In this document: positions 45,629 through 54,582 of the stretch, in pieces
Layout of the letters: each line of letters begins with the position of its first letter
Position numbering within the stretch: position 1 is the first letter of the stretch
Assembly (NCBI RefSeq): GCF_038087665.1
Contig: NZ_CP149925.1
Coordinates: forward strand, 2,790,870 to 2,854,869
From: Gallaecimonas sp. GXIMD4217
GTDB lineage: Bacteria > Pseudomonadota > Gammaproteobacteria > Enterobacterales > Gallaecimonadaceae
Length of the DNA stretch: 64,000 bases
Reading direction: 5' to 3'
Notes under the pieces: model-generated
The model's database searches: none
Told to the model about the DNA's origin: nothing
What the model saw: only the letters and a program-made list of their open reading frames with translations
Translations under genes and position numbers: made by a program

Positions 45629-46513
45629 TCAGCCGCCCTGTGTCCGGCTTATCTCCACCCGGAGCGGCCTGGCCGTATCCAGGTGCATGTCCATCTGCGG
45701 GAAGGCAATGGTGATGCCGGCCTCGGCCAGCAGCTCGTCCAGCACGAAACGCAGTGCCGACTGTATCCGCCTGAGCTCCATGGGGGTCTTGGCCTTGGCC
45801 CAGAACAGCAGGCTGAACTGCAGGGCGTTGTCGCCGAATTCCTCGAACAGCACCTCGGGCGCCGGCGCCTTTTCCACGCCGGGATTATCGGCGGCGGCCT
45901 GCAGCATCAGCTCCCGTACCTTGTCCACGTCGGTGCCATACTGGACCCCGACACTGACCCGGCCCCGCACCTGGGACGACACCAGGGTCCAGTTCACCAC
46001 CCGCCTTTCCAGGAATTCCGAGTTGGGCACCAGCACATGAACGCCATCGGCCCGCAGGATACGCACGCAGCGGTTGCCGATGTCCTCCACCAGGCCGGTG
46101 GCCTGCTCCAGCTCCACGGTATCGCCGATGCGGATGGGACGCTCGATAAGCAGGATCAGCCCCGAGATCAGGTTGTTGATCAGGTTCTGGGCCCCGAAAC
46201 CGACGCCTATGGCCAGGGCGCCGCCCAGCACCGCGAAGATGGTGATGGGAATGCCGGCAAAGGGCAGCGCCACCAGCAGCACCAGGGCATAGAGGAAATA
46301 GGACGCCAGCCGCTCCACGGCGTAGGCCCCGCTCTGGGTCATGTGGCCACCCAGGCGCCGGCCCATCAACCGGGTCAGGCGCCTTGCCAGGAACATGCCC
46401 ACCAGCACGATGAGGCCGGCGATGGCCAGCTGGTTGAGGTGGATCTGGGTTTCGCCGCTGGTGTACAGCGGCATCTCCCACAGCTTCTTGAAACTCTCCT
46501 GCCAGTTGGCCAT
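45629..46513 (-). CDS. small-conductance mechanosensitive channel, MscS family
   Basis: A 294-residue channel that opens on membrane tension to protect against osmotic downshock. After a short N-terminus come membrane segments at about 27-42 and 66-86. The pore helix is FAVLGGALAIGVGFGAQNLI, with the Gly/Ala pattern of MscS TM3, followed by NNLISGLILLIERP. The cytoplasmic beta and alpha/beta domains follow, with VPNSEFLERRVVNWT. Length matches E. coli MscS (286). AAGGAGG precedes the start. It is divergent from a tiny ORF. Confidence 0.95.
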   Translation of the reverse strand: MANWQESFKKLWEMPLYTSGETQIHLNQLAIAGLIVLVGMFLARRLTRLMGRRLGGHMTQSGAYAVERLASYFLYALVLLVALPFAGIPITIFAVLGGALAIGVGFGAQNLINNLISGLILLIERPIRIGDTVELEQATGLVEDIGNRCVRILRADGVHVLVPNSEFLERRVVNWTLVSSQVRGRVSVGVQYGTDVDKVRELMLQAAADNPGVEKAPAPEVLFEEFGDNALQFSLLFWAKAKTPMELRRIQSALRFVLDELLAEAGITIAFPQMDMHLDTARPLRVEISRTQGG

Positions 46514-46610
46514 GGCGCCCTCCTTGTCCTTCTATTCAACATATACCGCCAGGGCGAAAGTGCCGCCATGGGCCCCGTGGCCCAGGCTCAAGGAAAGCCA
46601 AGGAGGTCTC

Positions 46611-46658
46611 ATGGACAAGCTCTGGGAATACATTGCCGAACTGGTCTTCAACGGCTAG
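46611..46658 (+). CDS. candidate 15-residue peptide gene
   Basis: A 16-codon ORF coding MDKLWEYIAELVFNG. It has a near-perfect AAGGAGG Shine-Dalgarno six bases before the ATG, and its stop codon abuts a strong hairpin terminator, so the unit looks like a complete tiny transcript. The peptide is amphipathic (Leu, Trp, Tyr, Ile, Leu, Val, Phe on one face) and could lie on the membrane. No promoter was fixed; the 97 bp to the divergent mscS start would have to contain it. It may instead be a leader peptide or part of a small RNA. No homologue is known to me. Confidence 0.5.
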   Translation: MDKLWEYIAELVFNG

Positions 46659-46687
46659 AAAAAAGCCTCCCGGCGGGAGGCTTTTTT
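46659..46687. terminator. bidirectional terminator between the 15-residue ORF and the 56-residue gene
   Basis: GCCTCCC-GGC-GGGAGGC hairpin with A6 and T6 flanks, directly at the TAG of the tiny ORF and 14 bp from the stop of the convergent small gene. Confidence 0.88.
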
Positions 46688-46701
46688 GAGGTGGGTCTTG
46701 T

Positions 46702-46872
46702 TCAGGCCTTGGGGGCCTTGGTCTTGGCTTTCAGGACCTTGGGGGCGGGCTCGGCTTTCTTGTTATGGCATTGCCGGGTCGCAGGTCTTTCGCCATAGTG
46801 GTTGACGGGTGTACAGACACGGACCTCAACGGGTTCTGCACTCAGGGCTGCCGCCAGGATGAGACTGATCAT
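46702..46872 (-). CDS. small secreted basic protein (56 residues)
   Basis: A short gene with a strong AGGAGGAACCC site before its ATG at 46872 and a terminator after its TGA. The product starts with a very short hydrophobic signal (MISLILAAALSA), followed by a core with two cysteines (VRVCTPVNHYGERPATRQCH). It ends in a lysine/proline/alanine tail (PKVLKAKTKAPKA). The cysteines could form a disulfide in the periplasm. It resembles short KAPK-type periplasmic proteins in composition only. Function unknown. The good ribosome-binding site and the shared terminator support a real gene. Confidence 0.65.
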   Translation of the reverse strand: MISLILAAALSAEPVEVRVCTPVNHYGERPATRQCHNKKAEPAPKVLKAKTKAPKA

Positions 46873-46989
46873 GGGTTCCTCCTGTCAAACGTTTGCCGTC
46901 GGCACGGGCCGAGGCAAAACGCGGGCATGTTAGGGAAGAATCGCCTAACACTCAATCACAATTATTTAACAGAATGTGTCAGGGCACCA

Positions 46990-47607
46990 ATGCAGATGGA
47001 CGCACAACAAGAAATACTGGACTTCTGGTTCGGGGAACTGGATGACCAGGGCATGGCCGGCAAGGCCGCCGCCCGGCGCTGGTACCAGTTCGATCCCGGG
47101 TTCGACCTGGAAATCAAGACGCTGTTCGAGCCCCTGCTGCGCGACGCCATCGCCGGCGAGCTGGAGCACTGGCGGGACAGTCCCAGGGGGCGGCTGGCGC
47201 TGGTGCTGCTGCTGGATCAGTTCAGCCGCCAGATCTGGCGGGGCACGCCCAGGGCCTTTGCCCAGGACGAGCTGGCCCAGGCCCTGGTGGAGGAAGGGCT
47301 GAGCCTGGGCCAGGATGACGAACTGGCCCTGGACGAAAAGCGCTTCTTCTACATGCCGCTGATGCACGCCGAGAACCTGGCCCTGCAGGAGCTGAGCGTG
47401 CAATGTGTCGAACGCCTGCTGGCCGGCTGCACCAGCGAGGCGGCCAGGGAGGCGGTGAACAATTCGCTGCACTTTGCCAGGGAGCACCGGGACATCATTG
47501 CCCGTTTCGGCCGCTTCCCGCACCGCAACCGCATACTGGGCCGCCAGAGCAGCCCCCAGGAGCAGGCCTACCTGGCCGGCAACGGCCAGAGCTACGGCCA
47601 AGGCTGA
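46990..47607 (+). CDS. DUF924-family protein
   Basis: A 205-residue cytosolic helical protein. The family opening is ILDFWFGELDDQGMAGKAAARRW (W-F-G motif), followed by LLLDQFSRQIWRGTPRAF, the conserved DQF-RN/RQ segment. It then has KRFFYMPLMHAENLALQELSV and the C-terminal FGRFPHRNRILGRQSSPQE, all diagnostic of DUF924. The fold is TPR-like; no activity has been established as far as I know. The start at 46990 was chosen for proximity to the motif; ATG at 46996 is possible. Confidence 0.9.
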   Translation: MQMDAQQEILDFWFGELDDQGMAGKAAARRWYQFDPGFDLEIKTLFEPLLRDAIAGELEHWRDSPRGRLALVLLLDQFSRQIWRGTPRAFAQDELAQALVEEGLSLGQDDELALDEKRFFYMPLMHAENLALQELSVQCVERLLAGCTSEAAREAVNNSLHFAREHRDIIARFGRFPHRNRILGRQSSPQEQAYLAGNGQSYGQG

Positions 47608-47670
47608 CTTGCACAGCCCCCGGCCCCGCTCTATGGTTGCAATGTTTATCCAAGGACCCGAGGAGATCCC

Positions 47671-48078
47671 ATGAAGAAGCTGTTGACCGCCGCCCTGCTG
47701 GCCAGCCCCCTGGCCCTGGCCGCCACCCCGGCCCCCGAACAGGCCAGCGTCTATTTCATCAGCCCCCAGGACGGCGCCGTCGTCGACCAGAGCTTCACCA
47801 TCAAGTTCGGCCTCAAGGGCATGGGCGTGGCCCCGGCCGGCATCGACAAGGCCAATACCGGCCACCACCACCTGCTCATCGACCTGGACGAGCTGCCGGA
47901 CATGTCCATGCCGCTGCCGGCCAGCGACCATGTCAAGCACTTTGGCGGCGGCCAGACCGAAACCACCCTGACCCTGCCGCCGGGCAAGCACAGCCTGCAG
48001 CTGCTGCTGGGTGACCATCTGCACAGGCCCCACCACAAGCCGGTGCTGTCAGAGAAGATCACCATCACCGTGAAATGA
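47671..48078 (+). CDS. DUF4399-family periplasmic protein
   Basis: A 135-residue secreted protein with signal peptide MKKLLTAALLASPLALAA. The mature domain has VYFISPQDGAVVDQSFTIKFG, then KANTGHHHLLIDLDELPD with a three-histidine cluster, and LPPGKHSLQLLLGDHLHRPH with more histidines. This pattern defines DUF4399; metal binding by the histidines is plausible but not known. GAGGAG precedes the start. A hairpin terminator follows and the first pirin gene starts 39 nt after its stop. Confidence 0.88.
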   Translation: MKKLLTAALLASPLALAATPAPEQASVYFISPQDGAVVDQSFTIKFGLKGMGVAPAGIDKANTGHHHLLIDLDELPDMSMPLPASDHVKHFGGGQTETTLTLPPGKHSLQLLLGDHLHRPHHKPVLSEKITITVK

Positions 48079-48081
48079 ACC

Positions 48082-48104
48082 AAGGCGCCTGCGGGCGCCT
48101 TTTT
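48082..48104 (+). terminator. terminator of the DUF4399 gene
   Basis: AGGCGCC-TGCG-GGCGCCT hairpin followed by T5. Confidence 0.8.
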
Positions 48105-48117
48105 AGTGGATGTCGAC

Positions 48118-49056
48118 ATGAGCGAACTCCTTGCCCCCCAGTTGCTGGACTGTCCCCACCACCAGAACTGCCCCGAACAGCAGTCGCTGCCCCTGCGTGC
48201 CACCACCCTGGGCGGCGGCCTGACCATAGCCCGGGCCCTGCCGCACCGTGACAGGCGGCTGATCGGCCCCTGGTGTTTCCTGGATCATATGGGACCCGCC
48301 CTCTCGACGGGTCCCAGGACCATCAATGTCGGCCCCCATCCCCATATCGGCCTGCAGACGGTGACCTGGCTGTTCGAGGGCGCCATCCGCCACCGGGACA
48401 GCCTGGGCAACGACCTGGAGATCCGGCCCGGCCAGCTCAACCTGATGACGGCGGGCAGGGGCATCGTCCACTCGGAGCAAAGCACCAGCCCGGCCGGCGC
48501 GATCCTGCACGGCGCCCAGCTGTGGCTGGCCCTGCCGGAGGCCGAACGCCACCAGCCGCCGCGCTTCGAGCACATCGAGTCCCTGCCCCAGCGCCGGGAG
48601 GGAGCGGCACGGATCCACTGCTTTGCCGGCCGCCTCGGCGAGCTGCAGTCCCAAGCCCGCTGCCACTGGCCCCTGGTGGGCGCCGAGATCCAGGCCAGTG
48701 ACAAGACCACCCTGACCCTGCCCCTGGACGGCGGCTTCGAGCACGGCCTGCTGCTCATCGACGGCCAGTGCCACCACCCCGGCGGTCAGCTCGACAAGGC
48801 GGAACTGCTGTACCTGGGCCCGGGCCTTACCGAGCTGCCCCTGGCCCTGGCGGCCGGCAGCCGGCTGCTGCTGATCGGCGGTATTCCCTTCGAGGAGGAT
48901 GTGGTGATCTGGTGGAACTTCGTGGCTCGCAGCCAGGCCGAGATCGTCCAGGCCAGGGACGACTGGCAGCAGGGCCGCCTCGGCGACCTGCCCGGCCATG
49001 ACGGCCCTCCCCTGGCGGCCCCGCCCTTGACGGGCCGGGTCAAGGGCGGCCGCTAA
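48118..49056 (+). CDS. pirin-family bicupin protein (first copy)
   Basis: A 312-residue two-cupin protein. The N-terminal cupin carries the metal site: His in PHPHIGLQTVTWLFEG and HRD, then the signature MTAGRGIVHSE with His and Glu. The C-terminal cupin lacks this set, as usual. Pirins are iron-binding; some have quercetinase activity or act as redox cofactors of regulators. The start at 48118 was preferred over an upstream GTG. The next gene but for 105 bp is a second pirin, only moderately similar, so they are not a recent duplication. Confidence 0.92.
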   Translation: MSELLAPQLLDCPHHQNCPEQQSLPLRATTLGGGLTIARALPHRDRRLIGPWCFLDHMGPALSTGPRTINVGPHPHIGLQTVTWLFEGAIRHRDSLGNDLEIRPGQLNLMTAGRGIVHSEQSTSPAGAILHGAQLWLALPEAERHQPPRFEHIESLPQRREGAARIHCFAGRLGELQSQARCHWPLVGAEIQASDKTTLTLPLDGGFEHGLLLIDGQCHHPGGQLDKAELLYLGPGLTELPLALAAGSRLLLIGGIPFEEDVVIWWNFVARSQAEIVQARDDWQQGRLGDLPGHDGPPLAAPPLTGRVKGGR

Positions 49057-49161
49057 AACATGCACGAAAACGAAAGAAGCTGGCTATTTTTAACGCTTTT
49101 TATCTATTCAGAAGAAAAATAAGCTGGGTCCCGTGGCAAAACCGCTTTCTCAGGAGGTCAT

Positions 49162-50001
49162 ATGACTCAGCAGCAAGAGCGCGCCCTGCGCGCCATAGTC
49201 CGGGGCCAACCCACCAGCGACGGCGCCGGCGTCAAGCTCAAGCGCCTGATCGGCACCCATGGCGTGTCCGAGCTGGATCCCTTCCTGCTCCTGGACGAGT
49301 TCAGCTCGGCCCAGGCCGACGACTACCTGGCCGGCTTCCCGGATCATCCCCACCGGGGCTTCGAAACCGTCACCTACATGCTCAACGGCCGCATGCGCCA
49401 CCGCGACAACCAGGGCAACGAGGGCCTGCTGGCGTCCGGCGACGTGCAGTGGATGACCGCCGGCCGCGGCATCATCCACTCGGAGATGCCCGAGCAGGAG
49501 GAGGGCCTGATGCGCGGCTTCCAGCTGTGGGTGAACCTGCCGGCGGCCGAGAAGATGAAGGCGCCCCGCTACCAGGACATCAAGGCCGCCGAGATCCCTG
49601 TGGTGACCGGCGAGGACGGCAGCCGCATCAAGGTCATCGCCGGCCGCTATGGCGAGATCACGGGCCCGGTGGACGGCGTTTCCCTGGCGCCCCTGTACCT
49701 GGACATCGAGCTGGCGCCGGGCGCCTCCCTGAGCGTGCCGGTGCCACTGGGCCACAACGCCCTGGTCAATGTCTTCGAAGGCGCCCTGCACCTGGCCGGT
49801 GAAGAAGTGGCCGCGGGCAACATGGCCATACTGGAGGACGGCGACGTCGTCACCCTTGACGCCGGGGCGGAAGGTGGCCGGGCCCTGCTCATTGCCGGGC
49901 GGCCCCTGAACGAGCCCGTGGTGCGCTACGGCCCCTTCGTGATGAACAGTCAGGAGGAGATCAACCAGGCCATACGCGACTACCAGCTGGGCCGGTTCTG
50001 A
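49162..50001 (+). CDS. pirin-family bicupin protein (second copy)
   Basis: A 279-residue pirin, closer to the canonical family than its neighbour. The metal site is in FPDHPHRGFETVTYMLNG, RHRDNQGNEG and MTAGRGIIHSEMP. C-terminal cupin strands include VPLGHNALVNVFEGALHLAG. CAGGAGG lies before the ATG. The upstream 105 bp is AT-rich and likely carries a separate promoter, so the gene can be expressed apart from the first pirin. A hairpin terminator follows the stop. Confidence 0.95.
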   Translation: MTQQQERALRAIVRGQPTSDGAGVKLKRLIGTHGVSELDPFLLLDEFSSAQADDYLAGFPDHPHRGFETVTYMLNGRMRHRDNQGNEGLLASGDVQWMTAGRGIIHSEMPEQEEGLMRGFQLWVNLPAAEKMKAPRYQDIKAAEIPVVTGEDGSRIKVIAGRYGEITGPVDGVSLAPLYLDIELAPGASLSVPVPLGHNALVNVFEGALHLAGEEVAAGNMAILEDGDVVTLDAGAEGGRALLIAGRPLNEPVVRYGPFVMNSQEEINQAIRDYQLGRF

Positions 50002-50004
50002 CCA

Positions 50005-50028
50005 GGGCGCCCGCGGGCGCCTTTCTTG
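50005..50028 (+). terminator. terminator of the second pirin gene
   Basis: GGCGCCCG/CGGGCGCC perfect palindrome followed by TTTCTT. Confidence 0.75.
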
Positions 50029-50108
50029 TCGCCGGCTCCAGGGGATTGCATCGGCCCCACAAATTCCCCAAGCTGGGGCTCTGGCTTGTGTTTCGAGGCT
50101 GCGCCGCC

Positions 50109-50696
50109 ATGGCCAAAGACAAGATGATCCCCCTGCTTCAGGAGATCAGCCGCTGCCGGCTCTGCGAGGCCCAGCTGCCCCTGGGCCCCAGACCGGTGGT
50201 GCGGGCCTCCGCCACCGCCCGGCTGCTGATCATCGGCCAGGCCCCGGGCACCAGGGTCCACGAGACCGGCATCCCCTTCAACGACCCCTCCGGCGATCGC
50301 CTGCGGGACTGGCTGCAACTGGACCGGGAGCAGTTCTACGACACCGGCCGCATCGCCATCATGCCCATGGGCTTCTGCTACCCGGGCCGGGGCAAGGGCG
50401 GCGATCTGCCGCCCCGCCCGGAATGCGCCCCCACCTGGCACCAGAAGCTGCTGGCACAGATGCCGAACCTGGAGCTGGTGCTGCTGGTGGGCCGCTACGC
50501 CCAGGCATACTACCTGGATAGCCCCTACCGGACCCTGGCCGAGACGGTGCGCCACCATCAGGAGTTCGGGCCGCTGTATTTCCCGCTGCCCCACCCCAGC
50601 CCCCGCAACCTGCTGTGGCTGAGGCGCAACCCCTGGTTCGAGGCCGAGGTGCTGCCGGTACTGAGGCAAAGGGTCCAGGCCTTGCTGGCCCACTAA
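50109..50696 (+). CDS. uracil-DNA glycosylase family protein, probable Fe-S type
   Basis: A 195-residue protein with the UDG-superfamily fold. Motif 1 is IIGQAPGTRVHETGIPF (GQAPG, 43-47) followed by NDPSGDRLRDWL. The C-terminal motif 2 is PHPSPRN (161-167). Four cysteines (Cys16, Cys19, Cys90, Cys106) have the placement of the 4Fe-4S ligands of family 4/5 glycosylases. Such enzymes remove uracil or other damaged bases. Whether this one is active on uracil is uncertain, since the GQAPG motif differs from family 4 GEAPG. No clear Shine-Dalgarno sequence precedes the chosen ATG. Confidence 0.82.
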   Translation: MAKDKMIPLLQEISRCRLCEAQLPLGPRPVVRASATARLLIIGQAPGTRVHETGIPFNDPSGDRLRDWLQLDREQFYDTGRIAIMPMGFCYPGRGKGGDLPPRPECAPTWHQKLLAQMPNLELVLLVGRYAQAYYLDSPYRTLAETVRHHQEFGPLYFPLPHPSPRNLLWLRRNPWFEAEVLPVLRQRVQALLAH

Positions 50697-50719
50697 AAAG
50701 GCTCCCGAGGGAGCCTTTT
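50695..50719. terminator. bidirectional terminator
   Basis: GGCTCCC-GA-GGGAGCC hairpin with A5 and T4, between the convergent UDG-like and psuG genes. Confidence 0.85.
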
Positions 50720-50723
50720 CTGA

Positions 50724-51627
<904 letters not shown>

Positions 51628-51635
<8 letters not shown>

Positions 51636-52719
51636 GGTTTTCCTCCAGGACGCGGCCCAGGGCCGCTTCGGACATCAGGGGGTGAATGGTATCGGCGGCA
51701 CTGGCGGCCAGGGCGCTGGCGGCCATGGCCAGCTCGCAGCTCTGCCGCCAGTCCCGGTCGTTGAGCAGGCCATGGGCCAAGGCGGCCATGGCGGCGTCGC
51801 CGGCGCCGGTGACATTGGCCACCTGCACCGGCACGGTGTCGAGCCAGAAGCCCTGGCCGCATTCGCTGGCGTAGGCGCCGTCGGCGCCCAGGCTGAGCAG
51901 CACCCGCTGCACGCCGGCGCCGTGCAGTTCGGCCACGGCCCTTTCCACCTCGGCCGGGCCGGCGATGTTCAGGCCGGTCAGCACCTCCGCCTCCAGGCGA
52001 TTGGGCTTGAGGGTGTGGATCTGGCCAAGATAAGGCTTGAAGCGGGCCGCCTTGGCGGCGGAGACGGTATCCACCAGCACCGGCTTGTTGCCGGCCCGGG
52101 AGAACAGCCAGGACAGGGCGTCCGGGCCCAGGTTGGCGTCCAGCACCCAGAGCCCGGCCCGCTCCAGCAGGCCGACGCGGGCTTCCAGGGCCTGGCTGTC
52201 CAGGCGCTCGAGAATGGCCATGTCGTTGAGGGCCAGCTGCATCTCGCCATCGGCGTCATGCAGCGACAGGTAGGTGGAGCTGCGCTGGCCGGCCAGGCGC
52301 AGGCAGTGCTCGGTGCCGACACCGGCCAGGCGGCAGGACTGGATCAGCCGCTCACCCCAGTCGTCCTGGCCCAGGGCGCTGATCAGCTCGACCCGGCTGC
52401 CGAGCCGGGCCAGGTTCTCGGCCACGTTGCGGGCCACGCCGCCCGGCGAGGCGCTCAGCCGGCCCGGGTTGGAGTCCTGCAGGCGCAGTTCCCCGTCGGC
52501 CTGGCCGGCCAGATCCATGTTGGCGCCGCCCAGCACGGCGGCAAAGCGCTCCGGCGCCAGTATGTAGCCCTTGCCCTGGATGTAGCCCTTCTGGGTCAGG
52601 TGCATGATGTGGCCGGCCACGGCGCTGCGGCTGATGCCCAGCCTATCCGCCAGCTGCTGCTGGGGGATCAGCGGGTCGGTGCGGATCAGATCCAGGATCT
52701 GCTGCTCTCGCTCGGTCAT
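51628..52719 (-). CDS. psuK: pseudouridine kinase with fused N-terminal DNA-binding domain
   Basis: A 363-residue PfkB-family kinase that phosphorylates pseudouridine for PsuG. Residues 1-55 form a winged helix: EREQQILDLIRTDPLIPQQQ, then LADRLGISRSAVAGHIMHL and GYIQGKGYIL. The kinase part starts VLGGANMDLAG, has GGVARNVAENLARLG, and ends with the anion-hole motif NVTGAGDAAMAALAHG. The kinase could thus regulate its own operon. Two direct repeats lie immediately before the start codon (52720-52750). E. coli PsuK lacks the helix-turn-helix. The ATG at 52719 is taken rather than the adjacent TTG. Confidence 0.92.
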
Positions 52720-52750
52720 CAAACTTTTGTTAGCAATGCAAACTTATGTT
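52720..52750 (-). promoter_or_regulatory. direct repeats before psuK, candidate operator
   Basis: CAAACTTTTGTT (52720-52731) and CAAACTTATGTT (52739-52750) differ at one position and are spaced 19 bp, roughly two helical turns. They abut the psuK start codon, where a repressor would block initiation. Confidence 0.55.
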
Positions 52751-52842
52751 TATTCTGCCTGGGAAAAACGCGTGCGGCAAGCCCGGTCAGGCAGGGCTCA
52801 GCCCCGGCTGGTAAACTGGGCCAAAACCACAAGGACAAACTC

Positions 52843-53397
52843 ATGAAGAAACTGCTGTTCCTTGCCGCCGCCCTCTTCCTTGGCGGCTGCGCCCAGCTGG
52901 CCCAGTTCAGCCAGTACGCCGTCACCGACGCCATGGTGGAAAGCGCCCTGGCCGACAAGCTGGACGAGCTCAACGCCAGATATGCCGCCAAGAGCAAGGT
53001 GTCGCTGCACCTGAACGAGATGGACGTGACCATAGGCCCGGACGGCCAGGACGTGGTGCGCCTGAGCGTGGCCGGCGGTGCCAGGGTTGATGCCTGGCTG
53101 GCCAGGCTGCCGGTGAACCTGAAGCTGAGCCTGCAGGCCAGGCCCGTCTACGAGCCAGCCGAGCAGGCCATCTACCTCAAGGAGCTGCGGCTGCTGGACT
53201 CCAGCGCCGAGGCCCTGGGCTACAAGGGCAACCTGCAGCCGCTGTCCGACGAGCTGATGCAGCTGGTGCACCAGGTGCTGGACAACAGGCCGGTCTACAA
53301 GCTGGATCCCAATGATCCCCGCCAGGCACTGATCGGCCAGGTGCCGATCCGCATGACGGTGCAGCAAGGCAGGCTGCTGTTCCAGCCCCAGCTCTGA
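52843..53397 (+). CDS. DUF1439 lipoprotein, YceB-like
   Basis: A 184-residue predicted lipoprotein. The lipobox is FLGGC (Cys16) followed by AQ. The mature domain resembles the E. coli YceB/DUF1439 family: QYAVTDAMVESALADKL, VSLHLNEMDVTIGPDGQ, YLKELRLLDSSAEALGY, and LMQLVHQVLDNRPVYKLDPND. The fold is predicted to be tubular and lipid-binding-like. Its function is unknown. AAGGA precedes the start. A terminator shared with hemE follows. Confidence 0.85.
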   Translation: MKKLLFLAAALFLGGCAQLAQFSQYAVTDAMVESALADKLDELNARYAAKSKVSLHLNEMDVTIGPDGQDVVRLSVAGGARVDAWLARLPVNLKLSLQARPVYEPAEQAIYLKELRLLDSSAEALGYKGNLQPLSDELMQLVHQVLDNRPVYKLDPNDPRQALIGQVPIRMTVQQGRLLFQPQL

Positions 53398-53401
53398 GAC
53401 G

Positions 53402-53429
53402 AAAAAGGCCCCGCGATGCGGGGCCTTTC
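53402..53429. terminator. bidirectional terminator
   Basis: GGCCCCGC-GAT-GCGGGGCC hairpin with flanking A5 and TTTCTT. Confidence 0.88.
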
Positions 53430-53447
53430 TTATGCTGCCGTCGAGTC

Positions 53448-54515
53448 CTACTCGGCGTGATAGGTGCGGGACAGCTCGTGCACCGCCTCGATGAAGGCGC
53501 CGGCGTGCTCCGGATCCACCTCGGGGTGGATGCCGTGGCCCAGGTTGAAGACGTGGCCGGAGCCATGACCGAAGCCGGCCAGGATGCGGGCCACTTCGTC
53601 GCGGATCACGGCCTTGGGCGCGTACAGCATGGAGGGATCCATGTTGCCCTGCAACGCCACCTGGTCGCCGATGCGGCGGCGGGCGTCGGCCATGTCCACT
53701 GTCCAGTCCAGGCCCACGGCGTCACAGCCGGTGGCGGCGATGTCTTCCAGCCAGAGGCCACCGCCTTTGGTGAACAGCACCACAGGTACCCTGCGGCCGT
53801 CGTGGTCGCGAATGAGGCCGTCGACGATCTGCTGCATGTAACGCAGGGAGAATTCGCGGTAGGCCGGGCCGGACAGCACCCCGCCCCAGGTGTCGAAGAT
53901 CTGCACCGCCTGGGCGCCGGCCTTGATCTGGGCGTTGAGGTAGCTGGTCACGGACTGGGCCAGCTTGTCCAGCAGCTGGTGGGCCAGGGCCGGCTCGGAG
54001 AAGATCAGCTTCTTGACCTTGGCGAAGGTCTTGGTGGAGCCGCCCTCGACCATGTAGGTGGCCAGGGTCCAGGGGCTGCCGGAGAAGCCGATCAGCGGCA
54101 CTTCGCCCTTGAGCTCGCGGCGTATGGTGCGCACCGCGTTCATCACGTAGCCCAGCTCGTCCTCCGGATCCGGCACCGGCAGCCTGTCGATGTCGGCGGC
54201 GCACTGGATGGGGCGCTCGAAGCGGGGGCCCTCGCCGGTCTCGAAGTACAGGCCCAGGCCCATGGCATCGGGGATGGTGAGGATGTCGGAGAACAGGATG
54301 GCGGCGTCCAGGGGGAAGCGGCGCAGGGGCTGCAACGTGACCTCGCAGGCCAGCTCGGCGTTCTTGCACAGATCCATGAAGCTGCCGGCCTCGGCGCGGG
54401 TGGCCTTGTACTCGGGCAGGTAACGGCCGGCCTGGCGCATCATCCACACCGGGGTCATGTCCACCGGCTGGCGCAGCAGGGCGCGGAGGTAGCGGTCGTT
54501 CTTCAGCTCGCTCAT
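53448..54515 (-). CDS. hemE: uroporphyrinogen decarboxylase
   Basis: A 355-residue cytosolic enzyme that removes four carboxyl groups from uroporphyrinogen III to make coproporphyrinogen III in heme synthesis. The N-terminal signature is [19 protein letters not shown], with the Arg residues that bind the substrate. The second signature is [32 protein letters not shown] and [19 protein letters not shown] are also conserved. Length equals E. coli HemE (354). It is monocistronic; the next gene upstream is an iron-regulated reductase fusion. Confidence 0.98.
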   Translation of the reverse strand: MSELKNDRYLRALLRQPVDMTPVWMMRQAGRYLPEYKATRAEAGSFMDLCKNAELACEVTLQPLRRFPLDAAILFSDILTIPDAMGLGLYFETGEGPRFERPIQCAADIDRLPVPDPEDELGYVMNAVRTIRRELKGEVPLIGFSGSPWTLATYMVEGGSTKTFAKVKKLIFSEPALAHQLLDKLAQSVTSYLNAQIKAGAQAVQIFDTWGGVLSGPAYREFSLRYMQQIVDGLIRDHDGRRVPVVLFTKGGGLWLEDIAATGCDAVGLDWTVDMADARRRIGDQVALQGNMDPSMLYAPKAVIRDEVARILAGFGHGSGHVFNLGHGIHPEVDPEHAGAFIEAVHELSRTYHAE

Positions 54516-54582
54516 ATCCAGTCTCTCGCATCAAAAAACGGCCGCATTGTACCAGCTAACCGCCGCCCTGGCCTGTTTTCGA

